In this document: piece by piece, positions 1 to 5,724 of the stretch
How positions within the stretch are numbered: position 1 is the stretch's first letter
Layout: each line of letters opens with the position of its first letter
Source of the DNA: Pseudomonadota bacterium
Lineage (GTDB): Bacteria > Pseudomonadota > Alphaproteobacteria > Rhizobiales > Aestuariivirgaceae
Direction of reading: 5' to 3'
Assembly (NCBI GenBank): GCA_016522385.1
Contig: JAEKFU010000608.1
Span: forward strand, 1-7,211
DNA: 7,211 nucleotides
Position numbers and translations under genes: made by a program
The notes under the pieces: model-generated
Told to the model about the DNA's origin: nothing
Database searches by the model: none
The model's input: only the letters and a program-made list of their open reading frames with translations

Positions 1-315
1 GATGACTTTACCGCGTTTAAAATAAACAACGTCGGATATCTCGGGGTAGATCGACACCAGCAATTCATGGCCATCATTATCAAAGAACAAATGCTCATCC
101 GCGTCTGCTGGCAGGAAACACACGCACAAACTGTCGTGTGAGAACCAAATCTGATCGTAGCCAAACAGATAGTTCAAATCGGCCGGGCTTGAGACCAGAA
201 TGCCATTGTAGCCATTGGCCTCAAGCGTCTTGCGCACCCTGTTCTGTCGCGAAAGATACTCGTCATGCGGAAACGGTTGCTCCCAGTCGATCTGATCCCG
301 TGTCGATTGATGCAT
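1..315 (-). CDS. M24-family (Xaa-Pro peptidase / creatinase-like) protein, N-terminal part, cut by left window edge
   Basis: The minus strand from the ATG at 315 is open for 105 codons to the window edge, so only the N-terminal domain is present. It reads FPHDEYLSRQNRVRKTLEAN, then GYNGILVSSPADLNYLFGYD (about residues 15-53). That is the usual opening of creatinase/prolidase N-terminal domains: an R..R..L helix, then G.D.LLV.SP.N..YL.GY. Family members are cytoplasmic metallopeptidases or amidinohydrolases that cleave Xaa-Pro bonds or related small substrates such as creatine or ectoine. The metal ligands sit in the C-terminal half, outside this window, so the substrate cannot be assigned. 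GGGAG at 324-328, 8 nt upstream, supports the ATG. The family call is firm; the exact enzyme is open (ectoine hydrolase-like or Xaa-Pro dipeptidase are both possible). Confidence 0.85.
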   Translation of the reverse strand, partial: MHQSTRDQIDWEQPFPHDEYLSRQNRVRKTLEANGYNGILVSSPADLNYLFGYDQIWFSHDSLCVCFLPADADEHLFFDNDGHELLVSIYPEISDVVYFKRGKVI

Positions 316-338
316 CGTGTCATCTCCCAAACACACAG

Positions 339-367
339 ACCATATTAACGCTGTTAAGCAAAGACAA
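339..367 (-). promoter_or_regulatory. Possible sigma70 promoter with a small dyad, upstream of the M24 gene
   Basis: On the minus strand TTGTCT (362-367) and TATGGT (339-344) are separated by exactly 17 nt, each matching four of six consensus bases. Transcription would begin near 332 and leave a short leader carrying the GGGAG site. The spacer holds a perfect short dyad, TTAAC-gct-GTTAA (345-357), a typical place for a repressor operator. Both elements are short and could be chance. Confidence 0.35.
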
Positions 368-786
368 ACCGATTGTGGAAGAGTGCTACCGTCGGAACTA
401 AATCCGTCTGCCCCAGCCCAAGTTTCAACATGGAATCCAACCGTTCGCACAAACCTGGATTTTTCCCGAAGAATTGTCCATACGGGTGATCAAACAGACG
501 ACGAAGGCGTCATGCGTTATGGACTGCTTGCCATTCAATTGTCGACATGAATCGTTGAATACCGGTCATCGGAACCGCCACGTCCTCTTTCGGGCCTAAA
601 GCGACAATCACTCGCAACGGTTAAGCCGAGGCCCATTTTACCGTACAACACGGCCGAAGGTTGCTGCGATCGACGTTAATGTGTGTCGGCGCGGCGATGC
701 GTTGGCGGCGGGATTGAGGGCATTTGTCGGCTGAGAAAGACTCTGGCCAAAACATGTCCTGGCAACATATTCGGAAAATTGAAAGC

Positions 787-820
787 GTGAGGCCCCAAAT
801 GGCTACACTTGGGGCCTCAC
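787..820. repeat. Perfect 12-bp inverted repeat (hairpin)
   Basis: GTGAGGCCCCAA (787-798) pairs perfectly with TTGGGGCCTCAC (809-820) across a 10-nt loop. On the plus strand no T-run follows. On the minus strand the following bases are GCTTTCAATTTT, so a weak minus-strand terminator is possible. The other possibility is a dispersed palindromic repeat, because a hairpin with a related arm lies at 1098-1128. Confidence 0.65.
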
Positions 821-884
821 CACCCACTATCCCCTCAAATACGCAAGGAAGTCGCTGCCCCAACGTCATGTTTCAATAATATGA

Positions 885-899
885 TTAATGAATAGTTAA
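885..899. promoter_or_regulatory. TTAA-N7-TTAA, CtrA-like binding site
   Basis: TTAA at 885-888 and TTAA at 896-899 are separated by exactly seven bases, the core consensus of the alphaproteobacterial cell-cycle regulator CtrA. The next plus-strand base is T rather than the preferred C. The surrounding bases (about 872-900) are AT-rich, which raises the odds of a chance match, and no gene start lies close on either strand. Confidence 0.3.
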
Positions 900-1097
900 T
901 TTGGCAGGCAGGCCCCGCTTGCTGCTAGATGTGGAGCGATGACGGCCAAACAGATTTAGGTGCGTGGGGCATTGCGTACTGCGTGAGCGCAGAAATTGAT
1001 CGGGAGGCAAAGTCTAGAAAATATCATACTTTGGCAAATTGCGCGATGATCTGAAAGCAAGCCAGTGCCGGCGAACCGCGCCGAATTTCCATATAGT

Positions 1098-1128
1098 CGA
1101 GGCCCCGCCACCCAAAAGCAGGGCCTCG
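1098..1128. repeat. 8-bp inverted repeat sharing its arm sequence with the hairpin at 787-820
   Basis: CGAGGCCC (1098-1105) pairs with GGGCCTCG (1121-1128) around a 15-nt loop. The left arm shares GAGGCCCC with the hairpin about 310 bp to the left. No T-tract follows on either strand, so this is not a typical intrinsic terminator. Its function is unknown. Confidence 0.5.
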
Positions 1129-1436
1129 CAACAATTGGGCCGGCATTAAAGTAGTGAGGGGATGGGTGCCCACCCGTGGGACATGTTAGCATGGAATGAC
1201 CTAGCGTCAAGACAGTAATGCCCATCATGATACTTGATTTCGCAAAACATGGTTAAAGCTGGAATACCCTCATAGACCAGTAAGGTCCTGCGAACTCTGA
1301 CGGGGGCCCTCTTTTACATCCCGGACCGTAAGAGAGCTGCCGGCAGCATCATCTCCTATGTGATGATCTGGTGCGTGAGCGCTGGTGACTGATCGATACT
1401 GACTTTTGAGCCAAAGCCTCGGATGTGGATGAGGTG

Positions 1437-1465
1437 TTGACAGGCTGCGCAAGTCGCTTGACAGG
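1437..1465 (+). repeat. Direct repeat TTGACAGG, 21-bp period
   Basis: TTGACAGG occurs at 1437-1444 and again at 1458-1465, a 21-bp period equal to two helical turns. Each copy contains a consensus -35 hexamer, but no convincing -10 follows at 16-18 nt for either. It could be a regulator's paired half-sites or chance. Confidence 0.3.
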
Positions 1466-1537
1466 AGATCCAACAATCCGTGAGGTGTGCGAGGCGGCAT
1501 GAACCGCCAACCATGAACCTTTAAATCTCGAACGACA

Positions 1538-1572
1538 TGAAAAGCCCCGCAGGCATCAGGCGGGGCTTTTCA
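1538..1572 (-). terminator. Strong intrinsic terminator (symmetrical) after the 58-residue gene
   Basis: TGAAAAGCCCCGC (1538-1550) pairs perfectly over 13 bp with GCGGGGCTTTTCA (1560-1572) around a 9-nt loop. The stem is GC-rich at its top with A/T flanks, so a U-run forms on either strand. It lies 26 bp past the stop codon of the minus-strand gene at 1599-1775 and is best read as its terminator. The symmetry would also stop plus-strand transcription coming from the left. Confidence 0.8.
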
Positions 1573-1598
1573 ACTCGAACCAGACCCGGTGTATCGGG

Positions 1599-1775
1599 CT
1601 ACCTAACGTTGCGGCGCTCGCGCATCTCTACACGTATTTCAATTTGGAACGCACTTAGCATCGCTTTGCGGTGCGGATCGTCCGTTGACCGTCGAACCGC
1701 CGAGGCTTCGTTGTAGTATTTGATGAGTTTGTCAGAGCTGGCAGCCGCAATTGTCTTTCGGTCAGCGTCCGGCAT
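1599..1775 (-). CDS. Small helical protein of unknown function (58 residues)
   Basis: From the ATG at 1775 to the TAG at 1599-1601 the minus strand encodes MPDADRKTIAAASSDKLIKY followed by a charged, helix-prone sequence ending VEMRERRNVR. It has no signal peptide, membrane segment or Cys, and an Arg-rich C-terminus; it is probably cytoplasmic. Its composition is natural, and a perfect terminator sits directly behind it, which is the main reason to believe in it. The ribosome site is not ideal: AGGAG lies 14 nt before the ATG and AGAAG only 2 nt before it. The frame stays open upstream to a stop at 1866-1868, but no ATG, GTG or TTG is seen there. It resembles small rhizobial hypothetical proteins in style only; no function can be given. 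The open plus-strand frame over this region (1720-2103) is taken as its shadow. Confidence 0.68.
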   Translation of the reverse strand: MPDADRKTIAAASSDKLIKYYNEASAVRRSTDDPHRKAMLSAFQIEIRVEMRERRNVR

Positions 1776-2099
1776 CGCTTCTGCTGATACTCCTAGGTGG
1801 CCGCATCGTTGTGGCCAATTCTTAGCGAGTGCTGGATCATTCGGCCAAAGCGTAGACCTTTTCCATCATCTGGGGCTGGAAACGTTCTCGCTGCTTTTCT
1901 TGCGTCGCATTCTTTGGGATCAAGGATTGTCAAACAGTTCAGGATCGCCTTTTATACCGCTTTCGGCATCTCATGGCGGATGTCGGGTTAAGCCAAATGC
2001 CAGTGAGTGCCACATGACCGGCACATTAAGCTTCGGTTCGTTGCAGCTGTGCCGCGTTTGTAGCCATCAAAGTCAATTTTCCTGTCGAGAACTGCAACG
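1776..2099. other. Intergenic stretch between two divergent small genes
   Basis: This 324-bp gap separates the minus-strand 58-residue gene from the plus-strand six-cysteine gene, so it should hold both promoters. A consensus TTGACA lies on the minus strand at 1929-1934, but no good -10 is seen 16-18 nt further on. No further gene, hairpin or repeat is evident. The plus-strand open frames through it have no ribosome site or family resemblance. Confidence 0.5.
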
Positions 2100-2429
2100 A
2101 TGAAAAAGCTACTCTTGATCGCAGGCCTGCTGAGCGCGATGGCACCGGTTCTGGTCCAATCATCCTATGCAGGCACCCGCAACTTCTTTACGCCGACCGT
2201 TGGCGGTGACCGCTTGTCATTTTGCTCCAAAACCGGCAGGACATGCGGCAAACCGATTGCCGATGCCTGGTGCCGTGCAATTGGTTTCGAAGAAGCCCTC
2301 AACTACCAGCGCGATCGCGCCGCAAGCAATCGGCCGACGGTGGCCCGTTACGCAGACACCGGAGGTTTGTGCAGGGGCAAGGGTTGTGAAAGCTTCAAGC
2401 AGATCAAATGCTGGAATGGTGTAAGCTAG
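2100..2429 (+). CDS. Secreted six-cysteine small protein, function unknown
   Basis: A 109-residue protein begins MKKLLLIAGLLSAMAPVLVQ, a classic Sec signal peptide with likely cleavage after SYA at about residue 24. The mature part is about 85 residues with six cysteines (42, 49, 58, 91, 96, 104), consistent with three disulfides in an exported protein. Recognisable stretches are FCSKTGRTCGKPIADAWCRA near residues 41-60, and C-R-G-K-G-C followed by FKQIKCW at the C-terminus. Proteins of this style (CGKP.AD.WCR..GF) are familiar as hypotheticals in rhizobia; no biochemical role is known to me. The ribosome site is weak (GAGA about 9 nt upstream), but the signal peptide fixes the start. No terminator is evident downstream. 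Confidence 0.82.
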   Translation: MKKLLLIAGLLSAMAPVLVQSSYAGTRNFFTPTVGGDRLSFCSKTGRTCGKPIADAWCRAIGFEEALNYQRDRAASNRPTVARYADTGGLCRGKGCESFKQIKCWNGVS

Positions 2430-2579
2430 GTCCTGATGCATAGAGTAAGATCCTTTCAGATGGGATCATCGGAGACGTGACGCCTCCTCTATCATGTTTA
2501 AGCCGATCAGGTTTTTCTGGCCTTGAAGTTCTCATCAAAACCAGACCCGATTTATCAGCGCGCCATTGGTCCGGTATCG

Positions 2580-2865
2580 TCACTGGTAGAGGGACGGCTG
2601 GATTTCCAGAACCAATTCGGTGCCGGCGGCCAGGTCCACGATGGGCCATGGGGCATCGCAGTTACGGCGAACAACTCTTATGAGGATGGAAGCAAGGGCT
2701 ATTCGGATCATGACATCATGCACGCCATCACCATAGCTGAGAGGCCCGATGGGTCGTGTCTCTCGCCACCGCTGGTTTCCCTAATACCGCAGTGTCGAAG
2801 ACCGGGACCGCGTAGCGATCGTCGCCTACCTACGTCCGGTGGAGCGGAAGCCATCAGCTAAATGA
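2580..2865 (+). pseudogene. Remnant of a c-type cytochrome gene (C-terminal part, frameshifted)
   Basis: The plus frame around 2583-2774 reads GRLDFQNQFGAGGQVHDGPW, then GIAVTAN, YSDHDIMHAIT, ERPDGS and LSPPL. That is the middle of a small haem c protein of the kind GPWG...ANIT...G.Y.D.EI..AI..G.RPDG..L.PPM. The family's C-terminal helix (DEDL.AIVAYLRS..PV) then appears in another frame as DRDRVAIVAYLRPVERKPSA, ending with TGA at 2863-2865. A reading frame shift occurs between 2771 and 2785, and the second frame has a TAA at 2782-2784. No CxxCH haem motif is found upstream, so the haem-binding part is gone. It is non-functional; intact relatives act as periplasmic electron carriers, often for dehydrogenases. 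The open frames at 2477-2683 and 2523-2861 are only parts or shadows of it. Confidence 0.72.
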
Positions 2866-3146
2866 ACCGGCTGAGGGTCACGAATTGCGTTTCTCCACAC
2901 TTGCATGTCACATCTGAACGACATCAGAAGCAGAAATCCTGACCCACAACAAATGCTCGAGAAGTTCCCGACGGTGCGTTGCCATCGCCCTTTGGTGAAG
3001 CGGTAACATAAACCGTCGTACACGGAACATTCCTGTCAATAGGGTGATGAGTGCGTTCAGAATTGAAGGAGAAAGGGTCAACGCCAGCATGCGTGAAAGA
3101 AAGGATTTGAGTGCCAAGGACAGCTAGAGCGCGACGCCGTGAATTG
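2866..3146. other. Non-coding stretch, probably degraded
   Basis: No coding sequence is supported. Three overlapping minus-strand open frames (2826-3023, 2908-3117, 2924-3187) have no recognisable domain, and two of them overlap the cytochrome remnant or the inverted repeat. With the broken cytochrome gene next to it, the stretch looks like decaying sequence. Confidence 0.5.
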
Positions 3147-3195
3147 GATCTTTGAACAGGATGCCGATGACTCTGTGAACTGTTCAAAATAGATC
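3147..3195. repeat. Inverted repeat TTTGAACAG...CTGTTCAAA flanked by GATC
   Basis: TTTGAACAG (3151-3159) and CTGTTCAAA (3180-3188) form a perfect 9-bp inverted repeat with a 20-nt spacer. GATC lies outside both arms (3147-3150 and 3192-3195), directly adjoining on the left and after three extra bases on the right. The right arm overlaps a second small palindrome, TGAAC-T-GTTCA (3176-3186). It starts 11 bp beyond the stop codon of the minus-strand 142-residue gene. No U-run follows, so it is not a typical intrinsic terminator; a regulator site, a scar or a weak transcript-end hairpin are alternatives. Confidence 0.55.
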
Positions 3196-3205
3196 ACACA
3201 ATGCG

Positions 3206-3634
3206 TCAGCTTGTAAGCCCGCAGAGTGCGTCGTCGAAGGCGATGGTGAATAGATCTCTTCCATCCTTGCCTTTGTAGGAATATCTAACCACTCCGTCGG
3301 CCTTGAGCAGTCGTTTCATGCCTCTGTCGCTGCACACCTTCTCGTGCATCAGCTTTTCTATGCGCGCCTTGTCTGCACCATTGTAATGACCGTTGATGAT
3401 GTGCATCAGCGTGTAGTTGTAGGTGAATGCTTTGCCTTCGACCTCATAACCATCAAATACAACATTGGGATGAACCCGGCTGCCCTTCAATTCTTCAGCA
3501 GCCTTGGCCATGTTTTCGAGCGCGCGAGTAGCTCGTTCTTCGGGCGTCTTGTTGCTAGCCGCAATCATACCCACACCGATCAGCCCGGAAACGACCGTAA
3601 CTCCTGCAATCGAGAAAATTTTTGCAGCGCCCAT
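3206..3634 (-). CDS. Membrane-anchored or exported protein of unknown function (142 residues)
   Basis: The N-terminus has one hydrophobic segment (about residues 6-26, IFSIAGVTVVSGLIGVGMIA) with little before it and no clear cleavage site, so it is either an uncleaved anchor or a signal peptide. Residues 30-50 (TPEERATRALENMAKAAEEL) are a charged helix. The rest is a compact alpha/beta-looking domain with FTYNYTLMHI near 70-79, a helix ending in VC at 100-101, RLLKADGVVRYSYKGKDGRD near 108-127, and a final Cys at 138. The two cysteines (101, 138) could form a disulfide, which fits a periplasmic location. The TYNYTL...VC...LL..G....Y.Y...DG pattern is seen in small proteobacterial hypotheticals; I know no function. 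AGAAG lies 4 nt before the ATG, with a G-run further up. It follows the stator-like operon on the same strand after 194 bp, so it could be co-transcribed, but the gap suggests its own promoter. Confidence 0.82.
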   Translation of the reverse strand: MGAAKIFSIAGVTVVSGLIGVGMIAASNKTPEERATRALENMAKAAEELKGSRVHPNVVFDGYEVEGKAFTYNYTLMHIINGHYNGADKARIEKLMHEKVCSDRGMKRLLKADGVVRYSYKGKDGRDLFTIAFDDALCGLTS

Positions 3635-3828
3635 GGTTCTTCTAACCCCCCTCTCCCAATGTGCTGAAATCTGGAAGACGCAAACTACATTCCGCCGCTG
3701 AATTTCCGGTTAACTACCGGCCTCTTCGCGGCACCAATAACCGAAGTGAAGGGCTCCAGAGTGTTTCGAAAATCGTGCACCTATGCTTGTCCTGTAACTG
3801 GCGGTCCGAGTGCGCAGCAATCAAGCGG

Positions 3829-4359
3829 TCAGTTATCAGTAGCAGCTTCCCGATCGGTGCCCTGGAAGACCAAAGGCCCCTCCCCTTGTGATACCTGCTT
3901 GGGTGGCGGGGCTTCGCGCGGTTCAGGATAGAACACCCGTTCCATCTGATCCAGGCTCCGCTCAAAAGGTTGGCGCATCATGACGCTGCGGCCCTCGGCT
4001 TTCGCCTCCTTCTGAGCAGCGTGCAGCTGTCGAGCCAGGTTCTTGCTCCACGGCAAGGCATAGGCACGCGGCTCTTGCTGGCCCTTCAATCCGAGCCAGA
4101 GATAAATTGCCTTGTCCTCGATTGTGCGTGAGCCCAAGACGACGGCTTCCGGCACAGTGCGCTGGGCCCACTCGATCCCAACCGGCTTGGGCCGGCTGAG
4201 GAGTTCGGAAAACGCCCCATAAGTCACCGGGAGGAAGAATGCGACTGCCACGACTGCGCTCAGCTTGACCCAGAGTCGGCGAGGCGACCAGACACCGATA
4301 TTCGCAAGGGCGGCCGCGAGCGCTGCGGCGCAACCGAAGAGTAGCAACATCTCGTTCAT
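3829..4359 (-). CDS. Two-helix membrane protein, third gene of the stator-like operon (176 residues)
   Basis: Two membrane helices lie near residues 4-22 and 32-50, joined by a short basic loop (SPRRLWVK). By the positive-inside rule both termini face the periplasm. A soluble part of about 125 residues follows: KAIYLWLGL (83-91), PRAYALPWSKNLARQLHAAQ (97-116), an MRQPFERS region, and a Pro-rich end with VFYPEPREAPPPK (142-154). No catalytic motif or Cys pattern is seen, and I do not recognise a named family. The ATG starts 2 nt after the TAA of the 201-residue gene, so translation is probably coupled; the separate ribosome site is weak (AGCAGG more than 10 nt upstream). Coupling to the channel genes suggests an accessory subunit of their complex (inference). 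Confidence 0.88.
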   Translation of the reverse strand: MNEMLLLFGCAAALAAALANIGVWSPRRLWVKLSAVVAVAFFLPVTYGAFSELLSRPKPVGIEWAQRTVPEAVVLGSRTIEDKAIYLWLGLKGQQEPRAYALPWSKNLARQLHAAQKEAKAEGRSVMMRQPFERSLDQMERVFYPEPREAPPPKQVSQGEGPLVFQGTDREAATDN

Positions 4360-4361
4360 GA

Positions 4362-4967
4362 TTATGACGCCTGCTTCGAGCGCAACGGCTTGGGCAGGTC
4401 GTGCACACTGCCGGCGCGTAGCTTGCCACTCTTGTCGAGCGCGAACCGGAAGGCCGTCAATTCCTCGCCTACGGACGTTAGCTGGATCGAGGTCGCCAGG
4501 ATCTGCTGGGCTGAGGCCTGCGGATTCGGCTTGACGCTAACCACAATGTCGACCGGCAACGGCAACTGCCTGCTCACGTTGCGATAGAGATGGACGTTGA
4601 CAGTATACTCACCACTGGGCACGCCGCGACTGTAAGAGACTTCGTAGTTCAGCTTGGTGGCGTCGGCAAGAAAACCCAGGTCATCACGCAGTAGATTAAA
4701 GACCTTGCCGCCTTTGTTCGAGTAACCAACAGGGACGTCGCCTGGGGCTTCGACCCAAAGGTCCACATCGGCGTTGAGCTGATCCGGCCAACGGACCTCG
4801 ACAATGACGTTGCCCGGGCTCGAAACATCGTTCTCCGCCTTGGCCGGCGGGTTCAGATGGGGCAACAACATCAGCACGACAGCGACGAAGCCTGCCAGCG
4901 CCAGAAAGATTACGTCACGAAAGACGGTGTCGCCACCGTCCTCATCCAGGTTTTCAATCCCCTGCAT
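4362..4967 (-). CDS. MotB/ExbD/TolR-like stator partner with a DUF2135-like periplasmic domain (201 residues)
   Basis: A short acidic cytoplasmic N-terminus (MQGIENLDEDGGDTVFRD) leads into one membrane helix at about 19-40. Asp18 sits at the start of that helix, where MotB, ExbD and TolR carry their proton-binding Asp (D....L..F....LL). The periplasmic part begins with a beta-rich domain: VIVEVRWPDQLNADVDLWVE at 54-73, then AP, then a Gly-rich turn and LLRDDLG. W....ADVDL.V..P is the hallmark of DUF2135/YfaP-type sandwiches; GEYTVNVHLY (119-128) is a typical late strand. A second beta segment runs to about 180. No OmpA-like peptidoglycan-binding domain is present, unlike MotB or ZorB. It overlaps the channel gene by 14 bp and has GGAGA before its ATG. 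Probable role: ion-gated partner of the MotA-like subunit. The helix/Asp assignment is good; the sandwich assignment is moderate. Confidence 0.87.
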   Translation of the reverse strand: MQGIENLDEDGGDTVFRDVIFLALAGFVAVVLMLLPHLNPPAKAENDVSSPGNVIVEVRWPDQLNADVDLWVEAPGDVPVGYSNKGGKVFNLLRDDLGFLADATKLNYEVSYSRGVPSGEYTVNVHLYRNVSRQLPLPVDIVVSVKPNPQASAQQILATSIQLTSVGEELTAFRFALDKSGKLRAGSVHDLPKPLRSKQAS

Positions 4968-5721
4968 GGCGTTCTCCGAATTCCTGGATCGTGGTGATCA
5001 GCTTGACTGTGCCGCTGGCCAGCAGCTGATAGTTGATCATCAGCCAGACGTTAAGAACCGAACCGACCAGCGTGGTATAGAGGGCAGTGGACATACCGGA
5101 GATGAGCGTCGAAACCATTGGGCCGACCGCGCCGATGTCTGAGACGGTTTCCGGGTCGACCCCGGAAAGGGCGATAATGAAGCCAATCACCGTGCCGATC
5201 AGGCCGAGCAAAACCAAGCTCCCGGCCGTCTGGCGGACGACGGCCACGCTCTGAGAGAGTTTAAGTCTCAGGGCACCGGCCAGTACGCTGCGGTTGCCCG
5301 ACGGGCAGCCGCGCAGATTGGCAAGATATTCGGCCGCCTTGGAGGGAACCAAAGGGTCGAAGTCCCGCACCATATTGAGCTCGTTGCTGATGCGCAGAAT
5401 TCTCCAGCCGCAATGGGCGAGCCCGCCTAGAAACACAAAGAAGATGATTGCCGACAAATAGGTCCGGTCCGCGGCCACGACTTGGCCGACCAGGCCTTGC
5501 AGGAATGCGATCGTAAGCAGGCCAAAACCAAGCAGGTTGATCAAAGCGAAGCGGAGAATCAGAAGCGAGTGATAAGGATCATGATCGGTGGACCGGCTGG
5601 CCCGTGTGGCGTTTGCGAGCCACGCCACATGTCGGTTGATCTCGCTGGACCCGCTCTCATGCGTAGCAGGCGCTTCAGCCTCGATTGTATCAAATGCCTG
5701 GTTCGTCGATGCGTTGGCCAT
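4954..5721 (-). CDS. MotA/TolQ/ExbB-family proton channel protein (255 residues)
   Basis: This is an inner-membrane energiser subunit. About 50 polar residues precede four predicted helices near 53-77, 88-109, 166-187 and 209-231, with a cytoplasmic segment of about 55 residues between helices 2 and 3. The family signature is clear: LGLIGTVIGF (172-181), then STALYTTLVGS (211-221), matching the conserved G..GTV.G.I and AL.TT..G patterns, with Thr177 and Thr216/217 in the usual channel-lining positions. The start is set at the ATG at 5721 because GGGGGGAAG lies 3 nt upstream; a TTG at 5754 would add 11 residues and erase the role of that site. It is first in a three-gene operon, overlapping the next gene by 14 bp. 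Known relatives power flagellar rotation, TonB- or Tol-dependent envelope work, or Zorya defence. With no flagellar or TonB genes here, its client is unknown. Confidence 0.93.
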   Translation of the reverse strand: MANASTNQAFDTIEAEAPATHESGSSEINRHVAWLANATRASRSTDHDPYHSLLILRFALINLLGFGLLTIAFLQGLVGQVVAADRTYLSAIIFFVFLGGLAHCGWRILRISNELNMVRDFDPLVPSKAAEYLANLRGCPSGNRSVLAGALRLKLSQSVAVVRQTAGSLVLLGLIGTVIGFIIALSGVDPETVSDIGAVGPMVSTLISGMSTALYTTLVGSVLNVWLMINYQLLASGTVKLITTIQEFGERHAGD

Positions 5722-5724
5722 GGT

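Larger units (their letters stand above)
368..1537. other. Gene-poor stretch
   Basis: No convincing coding sequence is seen on either strand. Open frames at 621-869, 956-1228 and 1270-1500 (all minus) give proteins rich in Pro, His, Ser, Arg and Cys with no family resemblance and no good ribosome site, and two of them run through hairpins. The stretch does hold two GC-rich hairpins (787-820, 1098-1128), a TTAA-N7-TTAA site (885-899) and a TTGACAGG direct repeat (1437-1465), listed separately. A minus-strand frame from 620 down to 354 is interrupted by a single TGA at 510-512 and might be gene debris, but no family is recognised. Confidence 0.6.

Noticed and set aside
138..401. Plus-strand open frame of 87 codons
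   Set aside because: It lies antisense to the M24 gene start, which has clear family motifs and a ribosome site; the plus-strand product has no family resemblance.
1158..1176. Overlapping small palindromes around GGGTGCCCACCCGTGGG
   Set aside because: Arms of only 5 bp with 2-nt loops; too short to call an operator or terminator.
956..1500. Minus-strand open frames at 956-1228 and 1270-1500
   Set aside because: Unnatural composition (many His, Pro, Ser, Arg), no ribosome site, and one runs through a hairpin.
1720..2103. Plus-strand open frame of 127 codons
   Set aside because: It overlaps the 58-residue minus-strand gene and ends inside the start of the six-cysteine gene; no ribosome site and low-quality composition.
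2404..2649. Minus-strand open frame antisense to the cytochrome remnant
   Set aside because: Cytochrome c motifs on the plus strand explain the sequence better; the minus product is Arg/Pro/Ser-rich with no motif.
3962..4429. Minus-strand open frame of 155 codons
   Set aside because: Shadow of the two overlapping operon genes in another frame; Arg/Cys-rich with no membrane pattern, whereas the real frames show helices and tight coupling.
4362..5721. Identity as a Zorya defence system
   Set aside because: The partner lacks the OmpA-like domain of ZorB, and no helicase or nuclease genes (ZorC/D/E) are present; only the channel family is shared.
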